DNA from: Nisaea nitritireducens
GTDB lineage: Bacteria > Pseudomonadota > Alphaproteobacteria > Thalassobaculales > Thalassobaculaceae
Assembly (NCBI RefSeq): GCF_014904795.1
Contig: NZ_JACZFS010000038.1
Span: 57,192-121,191, forward strand
Direction: 5' to 3'
DNA length: 64,000 bases
This document shows positions 36,861 through 45,152 of this stretch, piece by piece. Within the stretch, counting starts at the first letter, position 1; each line of letters opens with the position of its first letter. The position numbers and the translations under genes were made by a program. The notes below the pieces were generated by a model. The model did no database searches and was not told the DNA's origin. It saw only the letters and a program-made list of their open reading frames with translations.

Positions 36861-37702
36861 TGGCATTCCAGCTTCATTTCGGCGGCTCTGAGACCATTGG
36901 CGGCAAAAGCGCCCAGGTGCCAGCCATCGGTTTCGTGGTTCGCCGTGAGTGTGACCGGGTTCCCGCAGAACAAAGGCGCGGTGTGTTTCATGGACAGTTT
37001 TCGGGGAATCAGTTTCAGATCGTTTCTGATGAATTCGCTGAGCAACAGGGTCGTAAGCCCACCGTTGACGACGAGATCCGGATATCCCTCCACATCACGG
37101 GCGTAGGCCTTGTCGATGTGGATCTTGTGCGAATTGAAGCCGAGGGCGGAGTACTGGAACAGAAGGGTCTCGTCCGGGATGACGATTGTGTTTCGGTCGC
37201 CGCCGGGGATATCGGCATCGGTGACCTCAGCCGCGACCGTCTTTGCTCTGCCGGTCGGGGCCGCTTCCATCAGGATATAGGTCGCTTCCTCAACGATGGA
37301 CGGAGTGCCATGCGGCGCGACGGCCAAACTATGCTCGACGGTGACGAATGCCATCGGGCCTGAGGCGGCTTCCTTCCGCGTCAGGGATGCGACCTTGCTC
37401 GTCCGCTGCAGAGCCGCGCCGATCGGAATGTCCGCGAGAAACGTGACGCGCCGCCCGCCGAGAACCAGTCGGCTCAGACCCATGTCCGGGATGGCCACAC
37501 CGAGGCCGGGGAAACCGTCGCCCCGCAATTCGGATCTCCGCGTCTCTCCCGCCAGCATGGGGAAATGCCATCCGCGGGGCAGGGTATCACCTTCTCTGAA
37601 CCGGTCCGGGTCGAGATCCAGCATCGCCGCAATCCGGCGCGCCGTGCCCAGAGCGCAGACCTCCGTGCGCCGGATAGGCTGAAATTCTTCCGTACCGGAC
37701 AT
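36857..37702 (-). CDS. FAS1-like hotdog acyl-CoA hydratase (mesaconyl-C4-CoA-like)
   Basis: This 281-residue double-hotdog protein of the HTD2/mesaconyl-C4-CoA hydratase group has an N-terminal FAS1-like dehydratase domain and a C-terminal MaoC-like domain. The active-site motif is YSALGFNSHKIHIDKAYARD, retaining the aspartate and histidine of R-hydratases. The usual LVVHGP that follows is VVNGG here, an H-to-N change outside the catalytic pair. It is the first gene of the minus-strand catabolic run and is divergent from the VOC/IclR genes. Confidence 0.82.
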   Translation of the reverse strand: MSGTEEFQPIRRTEVCALGTARRIAAMLDLDPDRFREGDTLPRGWHFPMLAGETRRSELRGDGFPGLGVAIPDMGLSRLVLGGRRVTFLADIPIGAALQRTSKVASLTRKEAASGPMAFVTVEHSLAVAPHGTPSIVEEATYILMEAAPTGRAKTVAAEVTDADIPGGDRNTIVIPDETLLFQYSALGFNSHKIHIDKAYARDVEGYPDLVVNGGLTTLLLSEFIRNDLKLIPRKLSMKHTAPLFCGNPVTLTANHETDGWHLGAFAANGLRAAEMKLECQ

Positions 37703-37732
37703 GGGAGCCTTCCGTCATGATGGGAAGCTTAA

Positions 37733-37770
37733 TAAATCATATTTAATTGTATTGCTGCAAATATGATTTA
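37733..37770. promoter_or_regulatory. Exact 12-bp inverted repeat, candidate IclR operator
   Basis: TAAATCATATTT (37733-37744) and AAATATGATTTA (37759-37770) are perfect inverted repeats with a 14-bp spacer, about 31 bp upstream of the hydratase start in the 229-bp divergent gap (37703-37931). The gap is AT-rich compared with its flanks and has no ORF. It also holds GTTTC/GAAAC arms (37817-37833) and the palindrome at 37862-37873. The nearby IclR gene is the obvious candidate binder; this is inference. Confidence 0.65.
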
Positions 37771-37861
37771 GTTGAATTGCGAATTTCCGCCATTTTGGGC
37801 TAAAGTCTCCGTGGATGTTTCAAATACGGAAACTAAAATTCACAAATGAGATTTATGTAAG

Positions 37862-37873
37862 CCGATATATCGG
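37862..37873. promoter_or_regulatory. 12-bp palindrome upstream of the VOC gene
   Basis: CCGATATATCGG is a perfect palindrome centred about 65 bp before the VOC-protein start, in the same divergent control region as the longer inverted repeat. It may be a second regulator site for the VOC-IclR direction. No independent evidence was seen. Confidence 0.45.
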
Positions 37874-37931
37874 TGGTCACAGGCGGCATGTTTTGCAGGC
37901 CGCTCAAAATCTCTAGGGCAGGAGATGCGCG

Positions 37932-38339
37932 ATGAAGATCCAGTTCCATCACATGAATCTGTGCACCGAGAACGTGCAGCGGTCGTCGGAATTCTACCGG
38001 TCGGTCTTCGGACTCGATTCGGTGAACTACCAGCGGGTCAATGCCAGTGACGATGCCGGTTATGGCGGTAATGTGGACTTTGTGACCGACGGAGCCGTCG
38101 AGTTTCATCTGGCCCGCCGCGACATTGATCTCGGGTTCCGGATGAACCATGTGATCAATCCGCTCGACCGCGGGCATTTCTGCTTCCGGACCAACGATAT
38201 CGAGGCGTTCAAGCGCCGTCTTGAAGAGAAGAAGATACCTTATTCGGACTATGGAACCTGGGCGATGGCCGGTTGGTATCAGATTTTCTTCCACGATCCG
38301 GACGGCAATATTATTGAAGTCCATCAGACTGGAAAGTGA
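37932..38339 (+). CDS. VOC-family (glyoxalase-fold) protein
   Basis: This 135-residue protein has paired beta-alpha-beta-beta-beta modules of the vicinal oxygen chelate fold. Likely metal ligands are H6/H7 in QFHHMNLCTENV, a mid-protein glutamate in AVEFHLA, H60-type positions in DRGHFCF and E130 in GNIIEVHQ. Members include epimerases, glyoxalases and dioxygenases. Its place between a CoA-transferase/hydratase operon and an IclR gene suggests an isomerase or epimerase in that pathway. It overlaps the IclR gene by 4 bp (GTGA). Confidence 0.85.
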   Translation: MKIQFHHMNLCTENVQRSSEFYRSVFGLDSVNYQRVNASDDAGYGGNVDFVTDGAVEFHLARRDIDLGFRMNHVINPLDRGHFCFRTNDIEAFKRRLEEKKIPYSDYGTWAMAGWYQIFFHDPDGNIIEVHQTGK

Positions 38340-39163
38340 GAGACCCCGAATGGACGCGTGCGATGAATGACGTTTCGAAACTGACCAGGAAACGGGAAGC
38401 TTCCGAGGGTCCGGCCTATGCGGCGCCGGCGCTCGAGAAGGGACTGGATGTGCTTGAGTTGCTCTGCCGTTCGGAGTCCGCGCTTTCGATCAAGACGATT
38501 GCACAGGTTCTCGGACGCAGCGTGGGAGAGTTGTACAGAATGGTCAGCTGCCTCGTCGAGCGAGGGTATCTGGTCAATGTGGATGACAAATATCATCTCT
38601 CGACCAAGCTGTTCGAGCTGGCGCACATCAACCCGCCGACGCATCGGCTGCTCACAGAGGCAATGCCGGTCATGCAGAAGCTGTCGGCGGAACTCGATCA
38701 GTCATGCCATCTCAGCGTTTATGCCACGGGCCGACAGATGGTTGTCGCCAAGGTCGACAGTCCGAGCGGTATGGGGTTCAGCGTCCGTGTCGGTGCCGAG
38801 CTTGATGTACTGGTGTCGGCGTCCGGCCGCGTGCTGCTGGCCTTTCAGGATCAGGTCACGCAGCGTCAGCGTATCGCTGAATCTGAGGCGCGCCAGCCGG
38901 AACAGGCCGACCCGCAGATCGAAATTGTTCTCGATACCATTCGGGAACGTGGTTTCGAATCTTCCCCGAGCGTTCAGGTGCGCGGCCTCTATGCGGTGGC
39001 ATTTCCGATCGGCGATACAAGCGGTCATGCAATCGCGGCGCTGACAGTCCCCTTTGCAGAGCGGATCGATTTGGCTCAACGCCGTTCGATCGACTCAATC
39101 GAAAGGCACCTTGGCGAATCCGCTCACGAGATCACCAGCAGGACCGGCGGTCTTGTCACGTGA
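38336..39163 (+). CDS. IclR-family transcriptional regulator
   Basis: The protein has 275 residues starting at GTG 38336, which overlaps the VOC stop; a later start at M10 (38363) is possible. The N-terminal winged helix (about 30-90) has ALEKGLDVLELL, SIKTIAQVLGRSVGELYRMVSCLVERGYL and YHLSTKLFEL. The C-terminal effector domain contains CHLSVYATGRQMVVAKVDSP and the GRVLLAF signature. IclR proteins respond to small carboxylates, and it probably controls the divergent CoA-transferase operon and its own. Confidence 0.9.
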   Translation: MRDPEWTRAMNDVSKLTRKREASEGPAYAAPALEKGLDVLELLCRSESALSIKTIAQVLGRSVGELYRMVSCLVERGYLVNVDDKYHLSTKLFELAHINPPTHRLLTEAMPVMQKLSAELDQSCHLSVYATGRQMVVAKVDSPSGMGFSVRVGAELDVLVSASGRVLLAFQDQVTQRQRIAESEARQPEQADPQIEIVLDTIRERGFESSPSVQVRGLYAVAFPIGDTSGHAIAALTVPFAERIDLAQRRSIDSIERHLGESAHEITSRTGGLVT

Positions 39164-39194
39164 AGGATGGCGCTGCCTGGAGAGTTTTCAGTCG

Positions 39195-40439
39195 CTAAAC
39201 GATGCGGGCGTCCGCGCTCAGCTGCTTGTCGATATAGCGGCCCTGGAACATGGTGATGCCCAGGGACTGACCGAACCGGACGGCTTCGTCCGAATCGCAG
39301 CGGGTCAGGATAATCCGGGCGCGGCCGCACCGATCCACATGCTCTTTCAACTCGGCGGTCCGGTTACCGGACATGTCGTCCGCCATGTCCGGGGTCCAGA
39401 TCAGTTTCAACAGATCAAGGCCGAGCCGTTCGCGGTCGATGAATTGAAGCGTCAGGTGGTTCAGCCCGTCGAGGCAGATCCGGTAGCCGCGTTCGCGCAT
39501 GAAATCGCGGGCGAACATGTAGGCACCCATATCGCCGAAAATATCGATCTTCTGCAATTCGATCACGACCGTGCCGCGGGCAACGGCCTTCAGGCTGGCA
39601 TCGAAGTTCAGGAAGGGCGGAGACAGGATCGTCTGTACGTTCAGATTGACGCTGAAGGAGCTGGCGATCGAGGTGTCATCATTCCGGATCAGCAGGGACA
39701 GCATCCGTGCGTCCAGCGTCTGCGTCAGATGCTGGAACAGCCAGAGATTGGAGGCCAGATCGAATTCCGGTAGCACGGTCTGCTGCAGATCGTGGATCGA
39801 GATGAACAGCTCCCGGAACACCGGCTGCGGGTTCGGGTTGTTCGGGGTCAACGCGCAGACCGGCTGGCGGCGCATCAGGTTCGAAAGGTCGGCCCGCTGC
39901 AGGAAGGATTCCAGTTTGCCAAGCTGTTCGGGGTCGAGCGGCTTGCGCGAACCCTTGGCTCGCGGATCGACTTTCTGTTCTGAATTGACGGACATGCGCG
40001 ATTTGCGTTCGCGCTCCCGGTGCATCTGCTTGACTAGCTCCAGAAGGTCCTCGTACTGGGTCGCGACGTTGAACCAGGAGCAGAAACGGGCCAGGTCCTC
40101 TTCCTCATCGCCCTGCGACAGCGGGTCTTCGGAGAACAGATAGCGGACCTTCATGATGGCCGCGTCGATATCCTCGACGGTGGCATCCTTGCAGACGAAG
40201 AACAGATCCGAGTTGCTCAGGATGAAGATCTGGCCCTCGTAGTTCTGGACCATACCTTCGAAGGTGGCCGCCGCGATCCGGATATGGTGGTCCTGACGGT
40301 TCTGCGGGCGCAGCCGGGAAAGATGGATATGGACGGCCATGCGGCCTTCCACGTTGCGCCCAAGGCGCTGAAGATAGTCGAGCAGCAGGTATTCCTGGCT
40401 CGGGCCCCGATTTCGGCTCTGGACTTGGCTGAGCGCCAT
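39195..40439 (-). CDS. Degenerate EAL-domain protein
   Basis: This 414-residue soluble protein has an N-terminal domain of about 130 residues (LSNSDLFFVCKDATVEDIDAAI, resembling a reduced GGDEF-like fold), a charged linker, and a C-terminal EAL-like barrel from about 195. Catalytic landmarks are lost: the EAL motif position reads REL, the DDFG loop reads DGLN, and the lysine/glutamate positions are altered. The end QGRYIDKQL still matches QGYLFGKP-type endings. Cyclic-di-GMP hydrolysis is therefore unlikely; binding or scaffolding is possible. The gene is divergent from the exopolysaccharide operon. Confidence 0.78.
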   Translation of the reverse strand: MALSQVQSRNRGPSQEYLLLDYLQRLGRNVEGRMAVHIHLSRLRPQNRQDHHIRIAAATFEGMVQNYEGQIFILSNSDLFFVCKDATVEDIDAAIMKVRYLFSEDPLSQGDEEEDLARFCSWFNVATQYEDLLELVKQMHRERERKSRMSVNSEQKVDPRAKGSRKPLDPEQLGKLESFLQRADLSNLMRRQPVCALTPNNPNPQPVFRELFISIHDLQQTVLPEFDLASNLWLFQHLTQTLDARMLSLLIRNDDTSIASSFSVNLNVQTILSPPFLNFDASLKAVARGTVVIELQKIDIFGDMGAYMFARDFMRERGYRICLDGLNHLTLQFIDRERLGLDLLKLIWTPDMADDMSGNRTAELKEHVDRCGRARIILTRCDSDEAVRFGQSLGITMFQGRYIDKQLSADARIV

Positions 40440-40773
40440 GTGGTCCTCCGTCTAAACTCCTGAGGGCCGTTTCCTGACCTTCTTCATACCATGTGGCCCG
40501 CGACGCAGGCACCCGATATTTACCCGGGTGCCACTCTCTGCACGGACCGGACAGCGTAGAAGCGGAAGAATGACCAATTGGTAATCATGCCCGAAAATGC
40601 TGAAATTTGCATAAAAGGCCACCAAAATTTTGCGCATTGGACCGAATCTAGCCGCGCTTTCAAAAATTATGCTCATAAAAATGTTTTATTTCAATGGATA
40701 ATTAGCCTATTTTAAAGCCCTGCATAAGCGAATCGCAGATCTAGCTCGGGATTTGAATCAACTGGCCTCTCGC
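40440..40773. promoter_or_regulatory. Divergent control region of EAL-like gene and EPS operon
   Basis: This gap of about 330 bp has a GC-rich left part and an AT-rich right part (about 40560-40740). It contains two 10-bp perfect palindromes, ACCAATTGGT (40573-40582) and CAAAATTTTG (40623-40632). No ORF or RNA gene was found. It must hold the promoters of both the EAL-like gene and the polysaccharide operon; which elements are operators is not determined. Confidence 0.5.
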
Positions 40774-42138
40774 ATGGACCTTTGTATTTGGTGGCGTAAA
40801 TGCCGGATCGATTTGGTGTCCGTGACCTTAGGTCTCGCTTTATCCTCTATTTTAATAGGGATTTATGCCGAAACTGCGCTCTCGCAGGAGGCATACAAGG
40901 AATCAGTGCGTGGCCGCCCGCGTCTCGATTTCGAAAGCTATGGTTTGTCGCTGGATTTGCTCAGCCGGCCCGACGACCGTTCGGATGCCGGACGGCTTGC
41001 CGGAAGCTTCGATCTCTTCACCCGGGCCACTGTTGAAGCCGGGCATGACAGTAATGCCACCCGGGTGAAGAGCGGCGCCATTTCCTCAGCTGTTACCGAT
41101 GCGAAGGTGGAAGCGGCGCTGCGCTCAAACTGGTCGAATCACGAAACATTGCTGATTGTCGACCTGTCCCACCGGCGGGTTGCGGAGTTGAGCCGCGAGA
41201 ATACGACAGATGCCCGGCTGGCTGGGGCGGTGCGGGTCGATATCGATGACGGTATCTTTGCGCGCGGCTTTGCCGAAGCGAAGCGCGGTCATATCCGGCG
41301 CGGGGACGATGCGGATCCCGGAGCCGGGTTCGAGCCGCTGACCTTCAGTCAGTATCTCATCGGTGGTGTTCACGATGACCGGCGGGACGACCGGGTGTTT
41401 ACGCGTGTCGTCGGGGAAGCCGTGCACCGGGACTATAATCCGACGGACAGCGTAAATCGTGATTCGCTGGACCGCACGACGTTCAATTTGCGCGGCTTTG
41501 TCGGATATTCCCCAGGCGGTGAATACGATATCTTCATTTCTCCCAGCCTGTTGCGTGACGTCTATACCGAAGAGGTTTCTGAGGTTCAGAACTCGACGCG
41601 TCTCACGCTTTCTGTCGGGGCCGTGCGCGACATTACTGGAGTGAGCTCTTTCAACGGGCGGGTCGGCGTCTCGCACCGGGTGTTCGACGAGAGCGATCGT
41701 TCGGCACAGACGGATTTCGTATTGTCCGGCGGCATGCTCTGGAACCTGACGCCGGTCATGACCCTTACCGCCCGCGCGGATATCGAGAACCAGCAGTCGG
41801 ACGATCCGACCGCCGGCACGAAACTTTCGCGGTCCTTTCGTACGGGCCTCGACTATGATCCGTTCGAACAGTTGATAATCGGTGGTTACCTGTCCGTGGC
41901 AAATGACGAATATCAGCAGATTGACCGGGAAGACGATGATTTGCTCGTCGGAGCAAACGCGACCTATCTGATCAATGAGCATCTGTTCGCCGGACTGAGC
42001 TTTGAACACGAGATTTCGGATTCGACCGATCCGGCGCGGGACTTTGACGCCACAACGGTGATGTTCAGGATCGGCGCGAAATTCTGCTGCCAGGCAGATG
42101 ACGGTACCGTCAATCCTTTCAATCTCGGCCGGTTTTAG
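40774..42138 (+). CDS. Outer-membrane beta-barrel protein of EPS operon
   Basis: The protein has 454 residues from the ATG at 40774; an in-frame TTG at 40753 adds seven residues and neither start has a clear ribosome-binding site. A hydrophobic N-terminus (VTLGLALSSILIGIYAETALSQ) acts as signal. The remainder alternates polar and aromatic residues as in a transmembrane barrel of the BBP2-like outer-membrane group found in polysaccharide loci (for example VTLEAGHDSNATR-like ATVEAGHDSNATR, FDATTVMFRIGAKF). It probably helps the polymer cross the outer membrane or anchors it. First gene of the operon. Confidence 0.8.
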   Translation: MDLCIWWRKCRIDLVSVTLGLALSSILIGIYAETALSQEAYKESVRGRPRLDFESYGLSLDLLSRPDDRSDAGRLAGSFDLFTRATVEAGHDSNATRVKSGAISSAVTDAKVEAALRSNWSNHETLLIVDLSHRRVAELSRENTTDARLAGAVRVDIDDGIFARGFAEAKRGHIRRGDDADPGAGFEPLTFSQYLIGGVHDDRRDDRVFTRVVGEAVHRDYNPTDSVNRDSLDRTTFNLRGFVGYSPGGEYDIFISPSLLRDVYTEEVSEVQNSTRLTLSVGAVRDITGVSSFNGRVGVSHRVFDESDRSAQTDFVLSGGMLWNLTPVMTLTARADIENQQSDDPTAGTKLSRSFRTGLDYDPFEQLIIGGYLSVANDEYQQIDREDDDLLVGANATYLINEHLFAGLSFEHEISDSTDPARDFDATTVMFRIGAKFCCQADDGTVNPFNLGRF

Positions 42139-42147
42139 GAGAGATAG

Positions 42148-42741
42148 ATGCGATCGGTCTTCAATCTCTCATCGGCCCGTCTTGCCGTCGTCACCGTGCT
42201 GGGACTCGTTCTCTGCCTAGGGCTCTCCGCGTGCGGCACAAACGATATTGACGAGTTGCCGCCGCCATCGACCCCGACCATCGCGGAATACAGGCTGGTT
42301 GCCGGTGATCGCGTCGCGGTGACGGTCTTTGGCCATCCGGAGCTGTCCGCGATTGTCGATATCTCCGACGACGGACAGATGGAACTGCCGCTGGTCGGGA
42401 AGATCGATGCGCGGGGCAAGACCGCGCTGGAACTGCGCGCCTTGGTGACCGGAATCGTTGACCTCAATTATGTGATCGACCCGAAGGTCGATATCGTCAT
42501 TGCCCGCTATCAGCCCTTCTACGTCCTGGGCGAGGTGAACACGCCGGGCAGTTTCGACTTCGTCCTCGGACTCAACCTGCGCAAGGCAGTGGCTGAAGCC
42601 GGCGGCTTCACGCGACGGGCGGCAAAGTCCCAGGCCTTGCTGACACGGCGCACCGAGCACGGCCAGACCGTCCGCGATGTCAGTCTGGATACATCGATCT
42701 ATCCGGGCGACGTGATCGAGATCAAACGGCGCTGGTTCTAG
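42148..42741 (+). CDS. Wza-type polysaccharide export lipoprotein
   Basis: This 197-residue lipoprotein has the lipobox LSAC with C29. A Poly_export domain (EYRLVAGDRVAVTVFGHPELS, GQMELPLVGKIDARG) is followed by one SLBB domain (YYVLGEV-type FYVLGEVNTPGSFDF, RKAVAEAGGFTRRA). It is shorter than E. coli Wza and lacks the extra C-terminal helix, as in many alphaproteobacterial ExoF/HfsD-like versions. It forms the periplasmic-outer-membrane channel with the Wzc-like protein encoded 9 bp downstream. Confidence 0.9.
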   Translation: MRSVFNLSSARLAVVTVLGLVLCLGLSACGTNDIDELPPPSTPTIAEYRLVAGDRVAVTVFGHPELSAIVDISDDGQMELPLVGKIDARGKTALELRALVTGIVDLNYVIDPKVDIVIARYQPFYVLGEVNTPGSFDFVLGLNLRKAVAEAGGFTRRAAKSQALLTRRTEHGQTVRDVSLDTSIYPGDVIEIKRRWF

Positions 42742-42750
42742 GGGACGGGC

Positions 42751-45123
42751 ATGGCGAACGTTACCGCATTTCCGAGATCCAGGCGCTCCGCCGAGCCGCC
42801 CTCCGCCCTGTTCTCCGATCCGCTGGATACGGGTGAGACATTCGATCTCTGGCGGCTCGTGTCGGTCATGCGCCGGCGCTTCTTCCTGATCCTGTTCGTG
42901 ATGCTGCTGATACCCTTTGTGACCGGGCTGATCGTCTACGCGATGAAACCGGTCTATTCGGGTTACACAAAGCTGCAGATGGTGGAGGCCAATGGGGCTG
43001 CCACCATTCAGGGTTTTACCTTGCCGCAGGCGCTCTCATCTGCCGGCACGAACCTGCCGACGGAAACCGCCTATCTGAAATCCCGCGCTTTCGCCACGAA
43101 GCTGATCGACCGGCTCGGCCTTGATGACGTGCCGGAGTTCAATCCGTCCCTGAAGACGGAAGGTGAGGTGGGCTGGCGTCAGACGGCGAGCGAACTCCTG
43201 GAAATCCTGCATCTCCGTGAGTGGATATCCGGCTGGATCGAGACCGGGGATCACTGGCTGCAGGAGAATTTCGGTTTTGATGCCGATGCTTTTCTGGCAG
43301 GCGATGACAAACCTGAACACCTCACTCCGGAAGCGCTGCGTGCAGATGTCACCGACAATTTCCTCGAACGGCTGACGGTCGATGGCGAGCAGCTCTCGCG
43401 GGTCATAACCATTGAGTTCCGGAGTAACGATCCAGCCCTGGCCGCCCGCGTCCCGAATACCATCGCGGAGCTCTTTCTGGAGCAGAAGCGAAACCAGCGG
43501 GACCGTGCGATCCGCCAATCCAGCCAGTGGCTGACAGATCAGGTTGCGACGTTGCAGGAGCGGGTCCTCGATTCCGAACAGAAGTTCGAACGGTTCCGCC
43601 GCGAGGAAGGTCTGCTCGATATCCGCGGCACCGAGCTGATGCAGCAGCAGCTTATCAAGATGAACGACCAGCTGATCCAGGTCAGCACCGAGCGGGCCGA
43701 GCGTGAGGCGCGGTTGCGCCAGGTGCAACTGCTGATCGACCAGCCGGACGGGACGGCCAGCCTGGCTCCCGTTCTCGCCTCTCAGCTGATCAATAACCTG
43801 CGTCTTCAGGAAGCCCAGATCCAGCAACGTCTTGCCGAGCAGCTCACAACTCTGCGCAATGGCCATCCGGACGTCATCAAGACCCGCCGGGAGCTGGAGG
43901 ATGTGCGCGCCACGATCTCCGGCGAGGTGCGCAAGATCGTGCAGTCCATGCGCAACGAGACCGAGATTGCCAGGGTGCGCGAAGCCAATGTCGCGAATGC
44001 GGTTGGCGAGTTGCAAGCGGTCATGGAATCCCAGGCGGATGCCGAGATCGAGCTGCGCGCCATTCAGGCCGAGGTCGCGGCAAATCAGAACCTTTACGAG
44101 GTCATGCTGAACCGCCTCGCCGCAGTCGATCTTGAGGGCCGCGAGCCGGATCAGGTTGGTGCCGAGGTGATTTCCCGCGCCGTGATGCCCCGGGTGCCGG
44201 TCTCGCCGAAGAAAAAACTGGCAGTGCTCGCCTCGCTGATCGCCGCGATGATCATTGCGGCCTTGCTGGCGTTGCTGATGGATTTCCTGATCCGCGGCTT
44301 CAAGAACGCGAAGCAGGTCGAGCAGGCGACCGGTCTGCCGGTGATTGCCAGCATCCCGCTGTCGCTACAGGTGACGGATACAGGGACACCTCTGTTTGAA
44401 TTGGTTCGGCGCCGACCGGGTTCGGCGGTCGGTCAGGGTATCCGGAAGTTGCGCACGGCACTCAACCTGCTGGGCGAAGGCAGGCCTATTCGCACTGTGC
44501 TGATCACGTCGTCTATCGCCGGTGAAGGTAAATCCTCAATCGCCCTTGCTCTGGTAGCGAATGCCGTTTCGGCCGGTCTACGGACGCTGATCATCGATTG
44601 CGATACTGTGAACGGTACGGTCACCAAACACATCGATGGCGCGACCAACCGCGGCCTCAAGCAGTTTCTGAATGGCGACGGGGAGGTCGAGGACGCTATC
44701 GAGTTCGATATGGCGACCGGTATCCATTACGTCGCAACCGGTGGCGTGCTGTCGAACTCGGACGACCTTTTCGGCTCCCGGCGCATGGCCGAATTGCTCC
44801 GCTACAGTGCAGAGAGTTTCGATTTCACGGTACTGGACAGCGGCCCAGCCTCGGTGGTTTCCGACACGCTGGTACTGGTGCCCCAGGTCGATGCGACCGT
44901 TTTCGTGGTTGAGTGGGAGCGTACGCGCCGGGAGACGGCGGAGCAGACCATTCGCGAGGTCTATGAGGTCGGCGAAAATCTGGCCGGGATCGTGATGTCG
45001 AAAAACAATCTCCGGATTCAGTCGATCGACGGCGGGGCGGAGGCCTATGACGGGCAGTATTACGGGGTCGAATCGGCGCCGCTTGATGAGGATGACGAGT
45101 CGGATTGGGCCCGCGCGAGATGA
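42751..45123 (+). CDS. Wzc-like chain-length/tyrosine-kinase protein
   Basis: The 790-residue inner-membrane protein has a Wzz domain (TM about 45-65, second TM about 490-512), a long periplasmic coiled coil (about 240-450) and a cytoplasmic BY-kinase-like domain. Walker A is AGEGKSS (G591-S596 region). The Walker A' position reads IIDCDTVNG (D616, D618), lacking the arginine of the usual DxDxR, and Walker B is VLDSGP. The C-terminus has a small tyrosine cluster (AYDGQYYG). It controls polymer length and export; kinase competence is uncertain. Confidence 0.88.
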   Translation: MANVTAFPRSRRSAEPPSALFSDPLDTGETFDLWRLVSVMRRRFFLILFVMLLIPFVTGLIVYAMKPVYSGYTKLQMVEANGAATIQGFTLPQALSSAGTNLPTETAYLKSRAFATKLIDRLGLDDVPEFNPSLKTEGEVGWRQTASELLEILHLREWISGWIETGDHWLQENFGFDADAFLAGDDKPEHLTPEALRADVTDNFLERLTVDGEQLSRVITIEFRSNDPALAARVPNTIAELFLEQKRNQRDRAIRQSSQWLTDQVATLQERVLDSEQKFERFRREEGLLDIRGTELMQQQLIKMNDQLIQVSTERAEREARLRQVQLLIDQPDGTASLAPVLASQLINNLRLQEAQIQQRLAEQLTTLRNGHPDVIKTRRELEDVRATISGEVRKIVQSMRNETEIARVREANVANAVGELQAVMESQADAEIELRAIQAEVAANQNLYEVMLNRLAAVDLEGREPDQVGAEVISRAVMPRVPVSPKKKLAVLASLIAAMIIAALLALLMDFLIRGFKNAKQVEQATGLPVIASIPLSLQVTDTGTPLFELVRRRPGSAVGQGIRKLRTALNLLGEGRPIRTVLITSSIAGEGKSSIALALVANAVSAGLRTLIIDCDTVNGTVTKHIDGATNRGLKQFLNGDGEVEDAIEFDMATGIHYVATGGVLSNSDDLFGSRRMAELLRYSAESFDFTVLDSGPASVVSDTLVLVPQVDATVFVVEWERTRRETAEQTIREVYEVGENLAGIVMSKNNLRIQSIDGGAEAYDGQYYGVESAPLDEDDESDWARAR

Positions 45124-45152
45124 TGCGGTGTCTGAGCCGGGCGCATTGAGTC

